A stretch of 12,451 nt of DNA from contig JBCBJZ010000111.1 in assembly GCA_038522635.1 (NCBI GenBank), positions 1 through 12,451 on the forward strand, given 5' to 3'. Of the stretch, positions 6,805-12,451 are shown piece after piece. The notes beneath the pieces were generated by a model. That model was not told the DNA's origin. It searched no databases and worked only from the letters and a program-made list of their open reading frames with translations. Position 1 is the first letter of the stretch. The number at the start of each line of letters is the position of its first letter. A program made the translations under genes and the position numbers. The DNA is from JBCBJZ01 sp038522635. Lineage in GTDB: Bacteria > Pseudomonadota > Alphaproteobacteria > Rhizobiales > Hyphomicrobiaceae.

Positions 6805-7431
6805 ATGCACGATGGCCACCACGACGATCACGATCACGCGCCGATTACCGATGGTGAGGGAAGCGTTTCACGGTTCGAGGTGTTGGAGCAGTCGATCCGC
6901 GAACTGTTGATCGAGAAAGGCATCTTGAGTGCGCAAGCGATCGCAGACCGGATCGATGTGCTCGATTCGCGCAACCCGTCGCTTGGCGCGCAGGTCGTTG
7001 CGCGGGCCTGGACGGATGAGGCTTACAAGGCGCGGTTGCTGGCCGATCCGCGTGCCGCGATCGGTGAACTTGGCATCGACATCGGTCACCTGGCCGAATT
7101 CGGCGTGCTCGAAAACACCGATCAGGTGCACCACGTGGTCGTGTGCACGCTGTGCTCCTGTTACCCCAAGATGCTGCTCGGTGTGCCGCCCGCCTGGTAC
7201 AAGAGTTCCGCCTACCGCGGGCGTACCGTACGCGAACCGCGCGCGGTGCTCGGCGAATTCGGCGTGACGTTGGCCGACGACGTGGCGGTGCGCGTTTATG
7301 ACTCCACAGCCGATCTGCGCTATCTCGTGCTGCCGCGACGTCCCGACGCCACAGCCGGCTGGGATGCCGATCAGCTCGCCGCCATCGTCACCCGCGATTG
7401 CATGATCGGCACCGCGTTGCCCCAGGCGTGA
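6805..7431 (+). CDS. Cobalt-type nitrile hydratase alpha subunit / thiocyanate hydrolase gamma subunit
   Basis: Catalytic metal-binding subunit that hydrates nitriles to amides (nitrile hydratase) or hydrolyses thiocyanate (thiocyanate hydrolase). 208 residues, usual length for an alpha subunit. The metal claw is CTLCSC at 114-119, with ligands Cys114, Cys117 and Cys119. Thr115 marks the cobalt type, as iron enzymes have CSLCSC. Cys117 and Cys119 are oxidised after translation in known members. Other conserved segments: VLENTDQVHHVVV (101-113), GVPPAWYKS (126-134), REPRAVLGEFG (143-153), RYLVLPRRP (172-180) and VTRDCMIG (195-202). The usual CYPWP after the claw is CYPKM here. Residues 2-11 hold five histidines and several Asp, as in thiocyanate hydrolase gamma and some three-subunit hydratases. 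AAGGAG lies 6 bases before the ATG at 6805. No cobalt chaperone or activator gene follows. Substrate choice between nitrile and thiocyanate is unresolved. Confidence 0.87.
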   Translation: MHDGHHDDHDHAPITDGEGSVSRFEVLEQSIRELLIEKGILSAQAIADRIDVLDSRNPSLGAQVVARAWTDEAYKARLLADPRAAIGELGIDIGHLAEFGVLENTDQVHHVVVCTLCSCYPKMLLGVPPAWYKSSAYRGRTVREPRAVLGEFGVTLADDVAVRVYDSTADLRYLVLPRRPDATAGWDADQLAAIVTRDCMIGTALPQA

Positions 7432-7452
7432 ACAGCGGGAGGCCGCTTTAGA

Positions 7453-7495
7453 GTTCATCCGCTTCAGGTGGACTCACCTGAGGCGAAAGATGAAC
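7453..7495 (+). terminator. Long hairpin after the hydratase operon
   Basis: Inner stem of 10 pairs (7461-7470 with 7475-7484, one G-T pair, loop GACT) extended by an outer 7-pair stem GTTCATC (7453-7459) with GATGAAC (7489-7495) across a small internal loop. It begins 22 bases past the alpha-subunit stop. There is no U-run after it on the plus strand, so it is a terminator-like or 3'-protecting structure rather than a textbook intrinsic terminator. Confidence 0.5.
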
Positions 7496-7516
7496 GGCAA
7501 GACAAAAGCTTAGATG

Positions 7517-7546
7517 TCGGTTCCGCTTCAAGCTGAAGCGAACCGA
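7517..7546 (-). terminator. Hairpin directly after the aminopeptidase gene, convergent terminator
   Basis: TCGGTT-C-CGCTTCA pairs with TGAAGCG-AACCGA: 13 pairs, one bulged base, 3-base loop. It sits one base beyond the stop codon (7548-7550) of the minus-strand aminopeptidase gene and is followed on the minus strand by CATCTAAGCTTTTG, a modest T-rich tail. With the hairpin at 7453-7495 it separates two convergent transcription units. Confidence 0.55.
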
Positions 7547-7547
7547 C

Positions 7548-9374
7548 TCAAAGCGGCGCGGTCGCGGACCTGAGCCAGCGTTGGGTCGCCGCATCAAGGT
7601 CTGGCATCAACGCCTCGCGCACACGCGCATGATACGCATCGATCCACGCGCGCTCTTCGGGCAGCAGCAGGTCGCCATCGATCAAGCGCCGGTCGATGGG
7701 TGCCAGCGTCAGCGTCTCGAAACTGAGCATCGCGCGGCTCCCGCCATCGGGCACCTGCAGCGGCGCCACCAGCACAAGGTTCTCAATACGAATGCCGTAC
7801 GCGCCCTCTTCGTAGTAGCCTGGCTCGTTGGAGATGATCATGCCCGCTTCAAGCGGGACCATGCCCCGCCGCGAGATCGATTGCGGGCCCTCGTGAACCG
7901 AAAGAAACGCGCCAACGCCATGCCCGGTCCCGTGGTCGAAGTCGTGGCCCGCGCTCCACAACGCACGCCTTGCGAAGGGGTCCAGATCGACCCCGCGGGT
8001 GCCTTGCGGAAACCGCGCGGTCGCGATCGCGATGTGGCCCTTGAGGACAAGCGTGAACATCCGCCGTTGCGCAGGGGTCGGCTCGCCGATCGCAACCGTA
8101 CGGGTGATGTCGGTGGTGCCATCGGCGTATTGCGCGCCTGAATCGATCAGCAGCAACGTCGGCGCCTTGATGCGACGGTCGGTGTGCGCGCTCACCCGGT
8201 AGTGCACCACCGCGCCATGCGGCCCCGCACCGCAAATCGTGTCGAAGCTGATCTCGCGCAATTGCCCCGTATCCTGGCGCAACGCCTCGAGCTTTTCGAC
8301 CACCCGGATCTCGCTCAACGTCCCCGACGGCGCTTCACCGTCAAGCCAGGCGAGGAAGCGCGCCATCACCGCACCGTCGCGCCGATGACTTGCGCGCATG
8401 CCTGCGATCTCGACGTCATTCTTGCGCGCCTTGGGCAGCAGGCACGGATCAGCCGCCCGGGCCACATGAGCTTTCCCACCCAACGCCCGCCAGAACGCGT
8501 AGGCCGCGGTATCGGGATCGAGCCGCACGATGGCGCCCGACGCCTTGAGGTCGGCGAGCGCCGTTTGCAGCGCGTCTGGACGGCGCAGGCGGACAGCCCC
8601 TTTGAGATGCGCACGCACTTCAGGGGTTAGCTTGGCGCTATCGATGAAGAGCTGCGCCTTGCCGCGTCGGCTCACAAGCGCAAAGGCGAGGGCAACGGGA
8701 TTGTGCGCGACGTCGGCGCCGCGGATGTTGAACAGCCACGCGATGCTGTCAGGCAGCGTTAGGAGAACGGCGTCCTGCTGGTTTTGGCGCAGGGTTTCGC
8801 GCAGGGCTGCGAGCTTGTCTTCTGCCGTCTCGCCTGCCCACTTCTGAGGGTGGATCGAGACCGGCGCTTGTGGTGGCGCTGGCCGCGCATCGCCCCAGAC
8901 CCGATCGACCGGGTTCTTCGGCAGCGCGCGCAGCTTGATCCCGCGCGGCTTGAGCTTGGCTTCAAACCGCTCAACCTGAGCCAGCGTGTGCAGCAGAGGA
9001 TCGAAGCCCACCACCGTGCCGTCGCCCAAAGCCTCGGTAAGGTGCGCGGCAGGATCGGTTGGCGGGCACTGCACCACTTCGAACAGGTCGGTTGCGATCT
9101 GTGTCGGTGCCTGGGCCGTGTAACGCCCATCGACGAACAAGAAAGCGCGTTCAGCGAGCACCGCGGCCAGCCCCGCCGAGCCGGTAAAGCCCGTCAGCCA
9201 GGCAAGCCGCTCCGCGCACGCCGGCACGTACTCGCCCTGATGTTCATCGGCACGGGGCACCAAAACAGCATCCACACGGGCTTTGCCCATCCATTGGCGC
9301 AGGCCAGCCATGCGTGCATGGGCGATCTCGGGCGTGAAATGCCCGCGCGGGTCGTCAAAGGATTGATAGCGCAT
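7548..9374 (-). CDS. Xaa-Pro aminopeptidase, M24B family, three-domain type
   Basis: Cytoplasmic metallopeptidase that removes the N-terminal residue from peptides with proline in second position. 608 residues, the length of the three-domain type (human XPNPEP1-like and many alphaproteobacterial proteins), much longer than E. coli PepP (about 440). Two creatinase-like domains occupy about 10-310: the first contains LTGFTGSAG (60-68) and FVDGRYTAQA (80-89), the second LPDSIAWLFNIRGADV (207-222). The catalytic pita-bread domain runs from about 320 to 560. Its five metal ligands are present: Asp411 and Asp422 (IDSGAQYADGTTDITR), His485 (HGTGHGVG), Glu517 (SNEPGYY) and Glu531 (GIRIENL). Spacings of 11 and 14 residues match the long type. 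The ATG at 9374 has no ribosome-binding site; TTGCGA and TAAAAC 16 bases apart end six bases before it, so a leaderless mRNA is possible. Confidence 0.93.
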   Translation of the reverse strand: MRYQSFDDPRGHFTPEIAHARMAGLRQWMGKARVDAVLVPRADEHQGEYVPACAERLAWLTGFTGSAGLAAVLAERAFLFVDGRYTAQAPTQIATDLFEVVQCPPTDPAAHLTEALGDGTVVGFDPLLHTLAQVERFEAKLKPRGIKLRALPKNPVDRVWGDARPAPPQAPVSIHPQKWAGETAEDKLAALRETLRQNQQDAVLLTLPDSIAWLFNIRGADVAHNPVALAFALVSRRGKAQLFIDSAKLTPEVRAHLKGAVRLRRPDALQTALADLKASGAIVRLDPDTAAYAFWRALGGKAHVARAADPCLLPKARKNDVEIAGMRASHRRDGAVMARFLAWLDGEAPSGTLSEIRVVEKLEALRQDTGQLREISFDTICGAGPHGAVVHYRVSAHTDRRIKAPTLLLIDSGAQYADGTTDITRTVAIGEPTPAQRRMFTLVLKGHIAIATARFPQGTRGVDLDPFARRALWSAGHDFDHGTGHGVGAFLSVHEGPQSISRRGMVPLEAGMIISNEPGYYEEGAYGIRIENLVLVAPLQVPDGGSRAMLSFETLTLAPIDRRLIDGDLLLPEERAWIDAYHARVREALMPDLDAATQRWLRSATAPL

Positions 9375-9380
9375 GGCGCG

Positions 9381-9408
9381 GTTTTAGCGGGTTGACGGGG
9401 TTTCGCAA
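9381..9408 (-). promoter_or_regulatory. Candidate promoter of the aminopeptidase gene, possibly leaderless
   Basis: On the minus strand TTGCGA (9408-9403), a 16-base spacer and TAAAAC (9386-9381) make a plausible sigma-70 promoter. Only six bases separate the -10 from the ATG at 9374 and no Shine-Dalgarno is visible, so transcription would begin at or next to the start codon. Based on pattern only. Confidence 0.3.
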
Positions 9409-9438
9409 CGCGCGCCGTCATGCTGCGGCGCAAAAAAT

Positions 9439-9454
9439 GTCACAGATCTGTAAC
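9439..9454. promoter_or_regulatory. Palindrome in the divergent gap between the aminopeptidase and the small DUF1127-like gene
   Basis: A perfect 10-base palindrome ACAGATCTGT (9442-9451), extended to 16 bases as GT-C-ACAGATCTGT-A-AC with one mismatch pair. It lies 65 bases upstream of the aminopeptidase ATG and 160 bases upstream of the small gene, directly beside an A-tract (9432-9437). Such a dyad is a reasonable operator candidate; I do not recognise the regulator. Confidence 0.3.
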
Positions 9455-9489
9455 CCTCGGGCTCGCCATGCGAATGTTCCATGCGCCAC

Positions 9490-9529
9490 CTGCATTGCTG
9501 CGTTGCAGCGCATGCTCTTACTGCATTGC
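9490..9529 (+). repeat. Pair of CTGCATTGC direct repeats upstream of the small gene
   Basis: CTGCATTGC occurs at 9490-9498 and 9521-9529, 31 bases (about three helical turns) apart, in the 5' region of the DUF1127-like gene; between them GCTGC-GTT-GCAGC (9497-9509) can fold into a short hairpin. A third identical copy lies at 9921-9929, just beyond the same gene. The helical phasing suggests a regulator-binding array, but no factor is recognised. Confidence 0.4.
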
Positions 9530-9613
9530 AGCAAACGCCCTACCTTCGTCGCATACGCCGCCGCCGGGCGCTCAAGCGCTTGGGCCACGGCGCGATATGA
9601 AGGAGGCCATCCC

Positions 9614-9880
9614 ATGGCACACTTAGATACCCTGCCGAACAGCTTTGGCGCCGACTACGCTGGCCGCGACGCACGCGCCCGCACCCGTCCTGCAGGCGGT
9701 GGCTTTTTCAGCCGCTTCCTGCAAGCGGCCGCAAACGCGCGTGCCGTGAAGGGGCAGCGCATGGCGAACGCGCACTTGGCAACCTTGGGCGATGCACAAT
9801 TGCGCCAGCTCGGGTTCCGCGAAGCGCAGATCGCCGAGCTGCGGGCCACGAACTGGGGCCCGGCCGGCTACTGGTACTGA
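9614..9880 (+). CDS. Small DUF1127-like protein
   Basis: An 88-residue basic, alanine- and arginine-rich protein. The C-terminal part RMANAHLATLGDAQLRQLGFREAQIAEL (about 49-76, key pattern L-x-x-L-x-D-x-x-L-x-x-L/I-G-F/L-x-x-x-x-I) resembles the short DUF1127 (YjiS-like) motif common in alphaproteobacteria, whose members have been tied to RNA turnover and carbon or phosphate metabolism in some species. Before it lies an amphipathic stretch FFSRFLQAAANARAVKG (31-47). A strong AAGGAGG lies just before the ATG at 9614, which decides the start; the open frame upstream to 9392 has no ribosome-binding site and overlaps the control region. No signal peptide or membrane segment. A stable hairpin follows at 9935-9964. 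DUF1127 membership is judged by eye and the function is unknown. Confidence 0.7.
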   Translation: MAHLDTLPNSFGADYAGRDARARTRPAGGGFFSRFLQAAANARAVKGQRMANAHLATLGDAQLRQLGFREAQIAELRATNWGPAGYWY

Positions 9881-9934
9881 TTTGACGGCGAACACGCACC
9901 GGACTGAGCGTTGCGTGAAGCTGCATTGCGAACG

Positions 9935-9964
9935 TGGCCATCTGCCCTATGGGGCAGATGGTCA
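9935..9964. terminator. Strong hairpin between the convergent small gene and prmA
   Basis: CCATCTGCCC (9938-9947) pairs perfectly with GGGCAGATGG (9952-9961) around a 4-base loop, and three more pairs (one G-T) extend it to 9935-9964, 13 pairs in total. It lies 55 bases past the small gene's stop and 59 bases past the prmA stop on the opposite strand. There is only a weak T-rich tail (TCATTCTATT) on the plus side. Probably a shared two-way terminator. Confidence 0.6.
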
Positions 9965-10022
9965 TTCTATTGGTGGCAAGGGCGAGGGGGACGAGGCATG
10001 CGCGGCGTCGACTCGCCACTGC

Positions 10023-10967
10023 TCATAAGGCGCGGCGCAAATGTAGCGTCGACCAGCCTTCAAGCCGGCGGTGGGCGACGAGATGAAAGCCGAGCGCCCT
10101 GTAGCGCGCGATAACCGCGCGGGACTGCGGGTTGAGAATGCCCGACAACACCAGGTCCCCGCCGCGCTTGACCTTTCCTGCAAGGGCGGGTGCCAGCTGG
10201 ATCAGCGGCTGTGCCAGGATGTTGGCGAGCACCACGTCGAATGCCTGATGGCCCAACGCGTGGCGGTGCACCCCCGCTGCCGTCACGAACCGGGCGCGCG
10301 CGCCGGCGCCGGCACCGTTCAACGTGGCGTTGGTCTTTGCGACGCGCACCGCTTCTGGGTCGATGTCGCTGCCGAGCACCTCGGCGCCGGGCCAGTGCTT
10401 CACCGCAGCCAAAGCGAGCACGCCTGAGCCGCAGCCCAGATCGAGCACCCGTGGCGGGTGGCGGCGTGGCATCCTCATGAGCCGATCGAGCGTTTCCAGG
10501 CAGCCAAGCGTGGTCGCATGGTGCGCGGTGCCGAACGCTTCACCGGCATCGATGTTGAGGGCGTGGAGGCGCTGCCGGCCAACCGCCGCGTCGTGGCGGC
10601 CGTAGATGAGGATGCGCCCCGCGCGGACCGGTGGGAGGCCAGCTTGCACCGCGCTCACCCAGTGCACGTCTGGAACGCGTGTCAGCGTCCATGGCTCGGG
10701 CGAAGTCAGGCCCAATGCGGCGAGCGCATCGCGGATCGCGTCCGCATCAACGGCGTCGGCGTAGTACGCCGCGATCTGCCAGCGTGTGATGCCGTCGGAT
10801 GCCGGCTCACGGGAGGTTCCAGCGTCGTGCCCATCGGACCGCGCAGCGCTGACTTCAAAGCTGCTGACCGCGTCGGGCGCTGGAACGATCGCCTCTTCAA
10901 GTGCTGCCATGATGGCACGTGCGTGCGCCCCATCATCCACCAGCGTGGTGAGCGTGTAGGCGCTCAT
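10023..10967 (-). CDS. prmA: Ribosomal protein L11 methyltransferase
   Basis: SAM-dependent methyltransferase that trimethylates amino groups of ribosomal protein L11 in the cytoplasm. 314 residues; E. coli PrmA has 293. The N-terminal substrate-recognition domain covers about 1-100 and carries a hydrophilic insertion near 42-60. Then come WVSAVQAGLPPVRAGR (103-118), the PrmA signature GEAFGTAHHATT (142-153, GTGxHxTT class), SAM-binding motif I VLDLGCGSGVLAL (174-186), acidic SDID (200-203) and the LANILAQPL segment (247-255) in the NPPY-equivalent position. The start ATG at 10967 has no clear ribosome-binding site. The DUF3754 gene ends only 55 bases upstream on the same strand, so the two are probably cotranscribed. 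The PrmA assignment is firm because the HATT and NILA signatures are specific. Confidence 0.94.
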   Translation of the reverse strand: MSAYTLTTLVDDGAHARAIMAALEEAIVPAPDAVSSFEVSAARSDGHDAGTSREPASDGITRWQIAAYYADAVDADAIRDALAALGLTSPEPWTLTRVPDVHWVSAVQAGLPPVRAGRILIYGRHDAAVGRQRLHALNIDAGEAFGTAHHATTLGCLETLDRLMRMPRRHPPRVLDLGCGSGVLALAAVKHWPGAEVLGSDIDPEAVRVAKTNATLNGAGAGARARFVTAAGVHRHALGHQAFDVVLANILAQPLIQLAPALAGKVKRGGDLVLSGILNPQSRAVIARYRALGFHLVAHRRLEGWSTLHLRRAL

Positions 10968-11022
10968 CGGCGAACGTGGTCCGCGCGGCCCGTTTCACGC
11001 GCTCGGTCTGCGACAACCTGTG

Positions 11023-12451
11023 TCACGCGCCAGTCTGCTTGATCGGAGCCTGCTGGGGTGCTGAGAACGAAGCTGAGGCCGCCCCCGCGCTGCCGAGCTG
11101 GCTCGTTTCATCATCGATGGCTGAGCCGTCCGCTTCCATCTCTTCACCCTCGCCTCGGACCGGGTCTGGCAGGTTGTCGAGATAAACATCCCACATCTCG
11201 TCGATATGGCGCGCCGCCTCCGCTGGCGGCAGGCAGCGCAGCGTCTCGCTCTCCTCGATGATCAGCCCGTCCGCGACCAACCGCTGCAACGCGTCCTGGA
11301 GATCGAAAGCAACATCGATCCCAAACGAGTTTGCCAGATAATGCTCGATCGCCGCTGCGACATGCGGAAGATCATCACGGTGCACGCTCTCTTTCGCCAG
11401 AACGGCGTAAAGCAGCATCTCCTCCTTCACGTCCTCTTCGACCGCGCGGTCCGCCATCAGGGTCAGCACACCGCGGTTATCAGCCATCGCGTGGAAATAG
11501 AGGTTCTGCGCCATCGTCACCATGTAGCGTTGGCGGGTCGTCATGTAGTTGTTGACCTGGCGCGCCGCGACACCGCCGAGGCCCAAGACGCCGATCGCAA
11601 GGCCGACGGGGTTGGTCGCTGTGATAAGCTTCGCCGCTGTGCCAAACGCGCCGATCCCGGCCCCGCCGGTGGTCACGCCGAGCTTCAGCTTATCCAACAG
11701 CTTGAAGCGCACTTGCGTGTTGGGGAAGCACATCTCCAGGTCGGTACGCGGGATGTTCTTGAACAGCTTCATGTAGACGTAATCGCGCTTCACCGAGTCG
11801 GGCAGCATCGACATCGCCTTACGGATCATCCGCTTGGCCTTCTTGCGGTCCACCCGTTCCTTCGCCATCACCTCGCGGATGCGCTGTTCTTCCGGCTTCA
11901 GTTTGAACAGGATGAACAGCCGCTGGTAGATCGGGATGTCGAATTCTTCCTTGCGCAAGAAGAACTTTTTAAGCGTGCGCTTCTTTTCCGTTTTGCTGGT
12001 TGCGCCGCGGTAAAAGATCATGATGTCCTCAAACGCGGCAAGGTCCACGTGGAGGTCAAGGCCGTAGGCGCTGTCGGCGGTCAGGATCATGTCGACCTGA
12101 TTGGCTGGAATTTGCGAATAGTTCGCCTGCTCCAGCAGCACCTTGATCTGTTCGATCAGCTCTTCGCGCATGATGCGCCGCTCATCTTCGCGGAAGCGGC
12201 GGGTGATCAGCAGATCGCTGTCGGGGCTGAAGGGCTCGTAGTTCTGCTCGATCTCGAGCATGCGCGCGCTGTAGGACTGCTGGCGCCAGAAATCCAGGTA
12301 GCGGAAGAACCGGCGGGCTTGCGCCGCTTGGCCTGCGGGCCAGGTGTGTTCGACCGTGAGCCGGTCCAGCAGGGCGTACCGCGTTACGGGAATGAAACGC
12401 TCTTTGGGAAGCGCACCAGCTTCATCATCGCGAGCGATGACGAAGCTGGTG
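11023..12451 (-). CDS. DUF3754 (TMEM143-like) membrane protein, 5' end outside window
   Basis: Protein of unknown function. The reading frame runs from the right edge without a stop: 63 codons precede the first ATG in the window (12261), and they contain ERFIPVTRYALLDRL and a FFRYLDFW segment, which belong to the family's conserved N-terminus. The ATG at 12261 is therefore not the true start; about 475 residues are seen. Counting from 12261: a charged Lys/Arg-rich region (about 90-150), the family-typical FKNIPRTDLEMCFPNTQVRF stretch (167-186), then one or two glycine-rich hydrophobic segments (about 195-235) that look membrane-spanning, a helical domain, and a disordered acidic to Ser/Ala/Gln tail after about 365. 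The C-terminal 35-45 residues are low-complexity and probably poorly conserved. It precedes prmA by 55 bases on the same strand. Family assignment is by recalled motif similarity. Confidence 0.78.
   Translation of the reverse strand, partial: TSFVIARDDEAGALPKERFIPVTRYALLDRLTVEHTWPAGQAAQARRFFRYLDFWRQQSYSARMLEIEQNYEPFSPDSDLLITRRFREDERRIMREELIEQIKVLLEQANYSQIPANQVDMILTADSAYGLDLHVDLAAFEDIMIFYRGATSKTEKKRTLKKFFLRKEEFDIPIYQRLFILFKLKPEEQRIREVMAKERVDRKKAKRMIRKAMSMLPDSVKRDYVYMKLFKNIPRTDLEMCFPNTQVRFKLLDKLKLGVTTGGAGIGAFGTAAKLITATNPVGLAIGVLGLGGVAARQVNNYMTTRQRYMVTMAQNLYFHAMADNRGVLTLMADRAVEEDVKEEMLLYAVLAKESVHRDDLPHVAAAIEHYLANSFGIDVAFDLQDALQRLVADGLIIEESETLRCLPPAEAARHIDEMWDVYLDNLPDPVRGEGEEMEADGSAIDDETSQLGSAGAASASFSAPQQAPIKQTGA

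Noticed and set aside
6799..6809. TGCA-N3-TGCA at the alpha-subunit start
   Set aside because: Spacing differs from the BzdR-type N6 and it overlaps the start codon after the ribosome-binding site; more likely a result of the His/Asp codons.
9392..9613. Upstream in-frame extension of the DUF1127-like gene
   Set aside because: Cys-rich stretch unlike the family; the strong AAGGAGG before 9614 sets the start, and the region holds repeats and a palindrome typical of control DNA.

Overview
The window comes from a GC-rich proteobacterium, most likely an alphaproteobacterium. This is inferred from the strong GC bias at third codon positions, the small DUF1127-like protein and the overall gene style; no rRNA, tRNA or species marker is present. 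Gene density is high, no gap exceeds about 255 bases, and I see no mobile element, CRISPR array or RNA gene. The two outermost genes run off the window edges.

Left part (1-4685, minus strand): a benzoate-CoA ligase gene (bclA) is followed, with a 4-base GTGA overlap, by a flavin-dependent 2-hydroxyacid dehydrogenase of the D-lactate/D-2-hydroxyglutarate type. After a 253-base gap comes a secreted DppA/OppA-type ABC-transporter binding protein that is cut by the left edge.

Centre (4686-7431, plus strand): divergent from bclA lies boxR, an XRE helix-turn-helix plus shikimate-kinase-like regulator of the BoxR/BzdR family, which senses benzoyl-CoA. The divergent region holds TGCA-N6-TGCA, the kind of site reported for BzdR, overlapping a perfect TATAAT. 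Downstream of boxR are three small genes that together make a cobalt-type nitrile hydratase/thiocyanate hydrolase. The beta subunit is split into separate N- and C-terminal genes (TGATG overlap), followed by the alpha-type catalytic subunit with a CTLCSC metal site and a His-rich N-terminus. Size and order match the thiocyanate hydrolase layout scnB-scnA-scnC and resemble three-subunit nitrile hydratases. The neighbourhood suggests, as inference only, a route that turns an aromatic nitrile or related compound into an acid, then activates it to an aryl-CoA under BoxR control. No amidase and no boxABC genes lie in the window.

Right part (7548-12451): housekeeping-like genes. A three-domain Xaa-Pro aminopeptidase (minus) meets the hydratase operon tail to tail across two hairpins. 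A divergent 88-residue DUF1127-like gene (plus) follows. Last come prmA, the ribosomal protein L11 methyltransferase (minus), and upstream of it a DUF3754 (TMEM143-like) membrane protein gene cut by the right edge.
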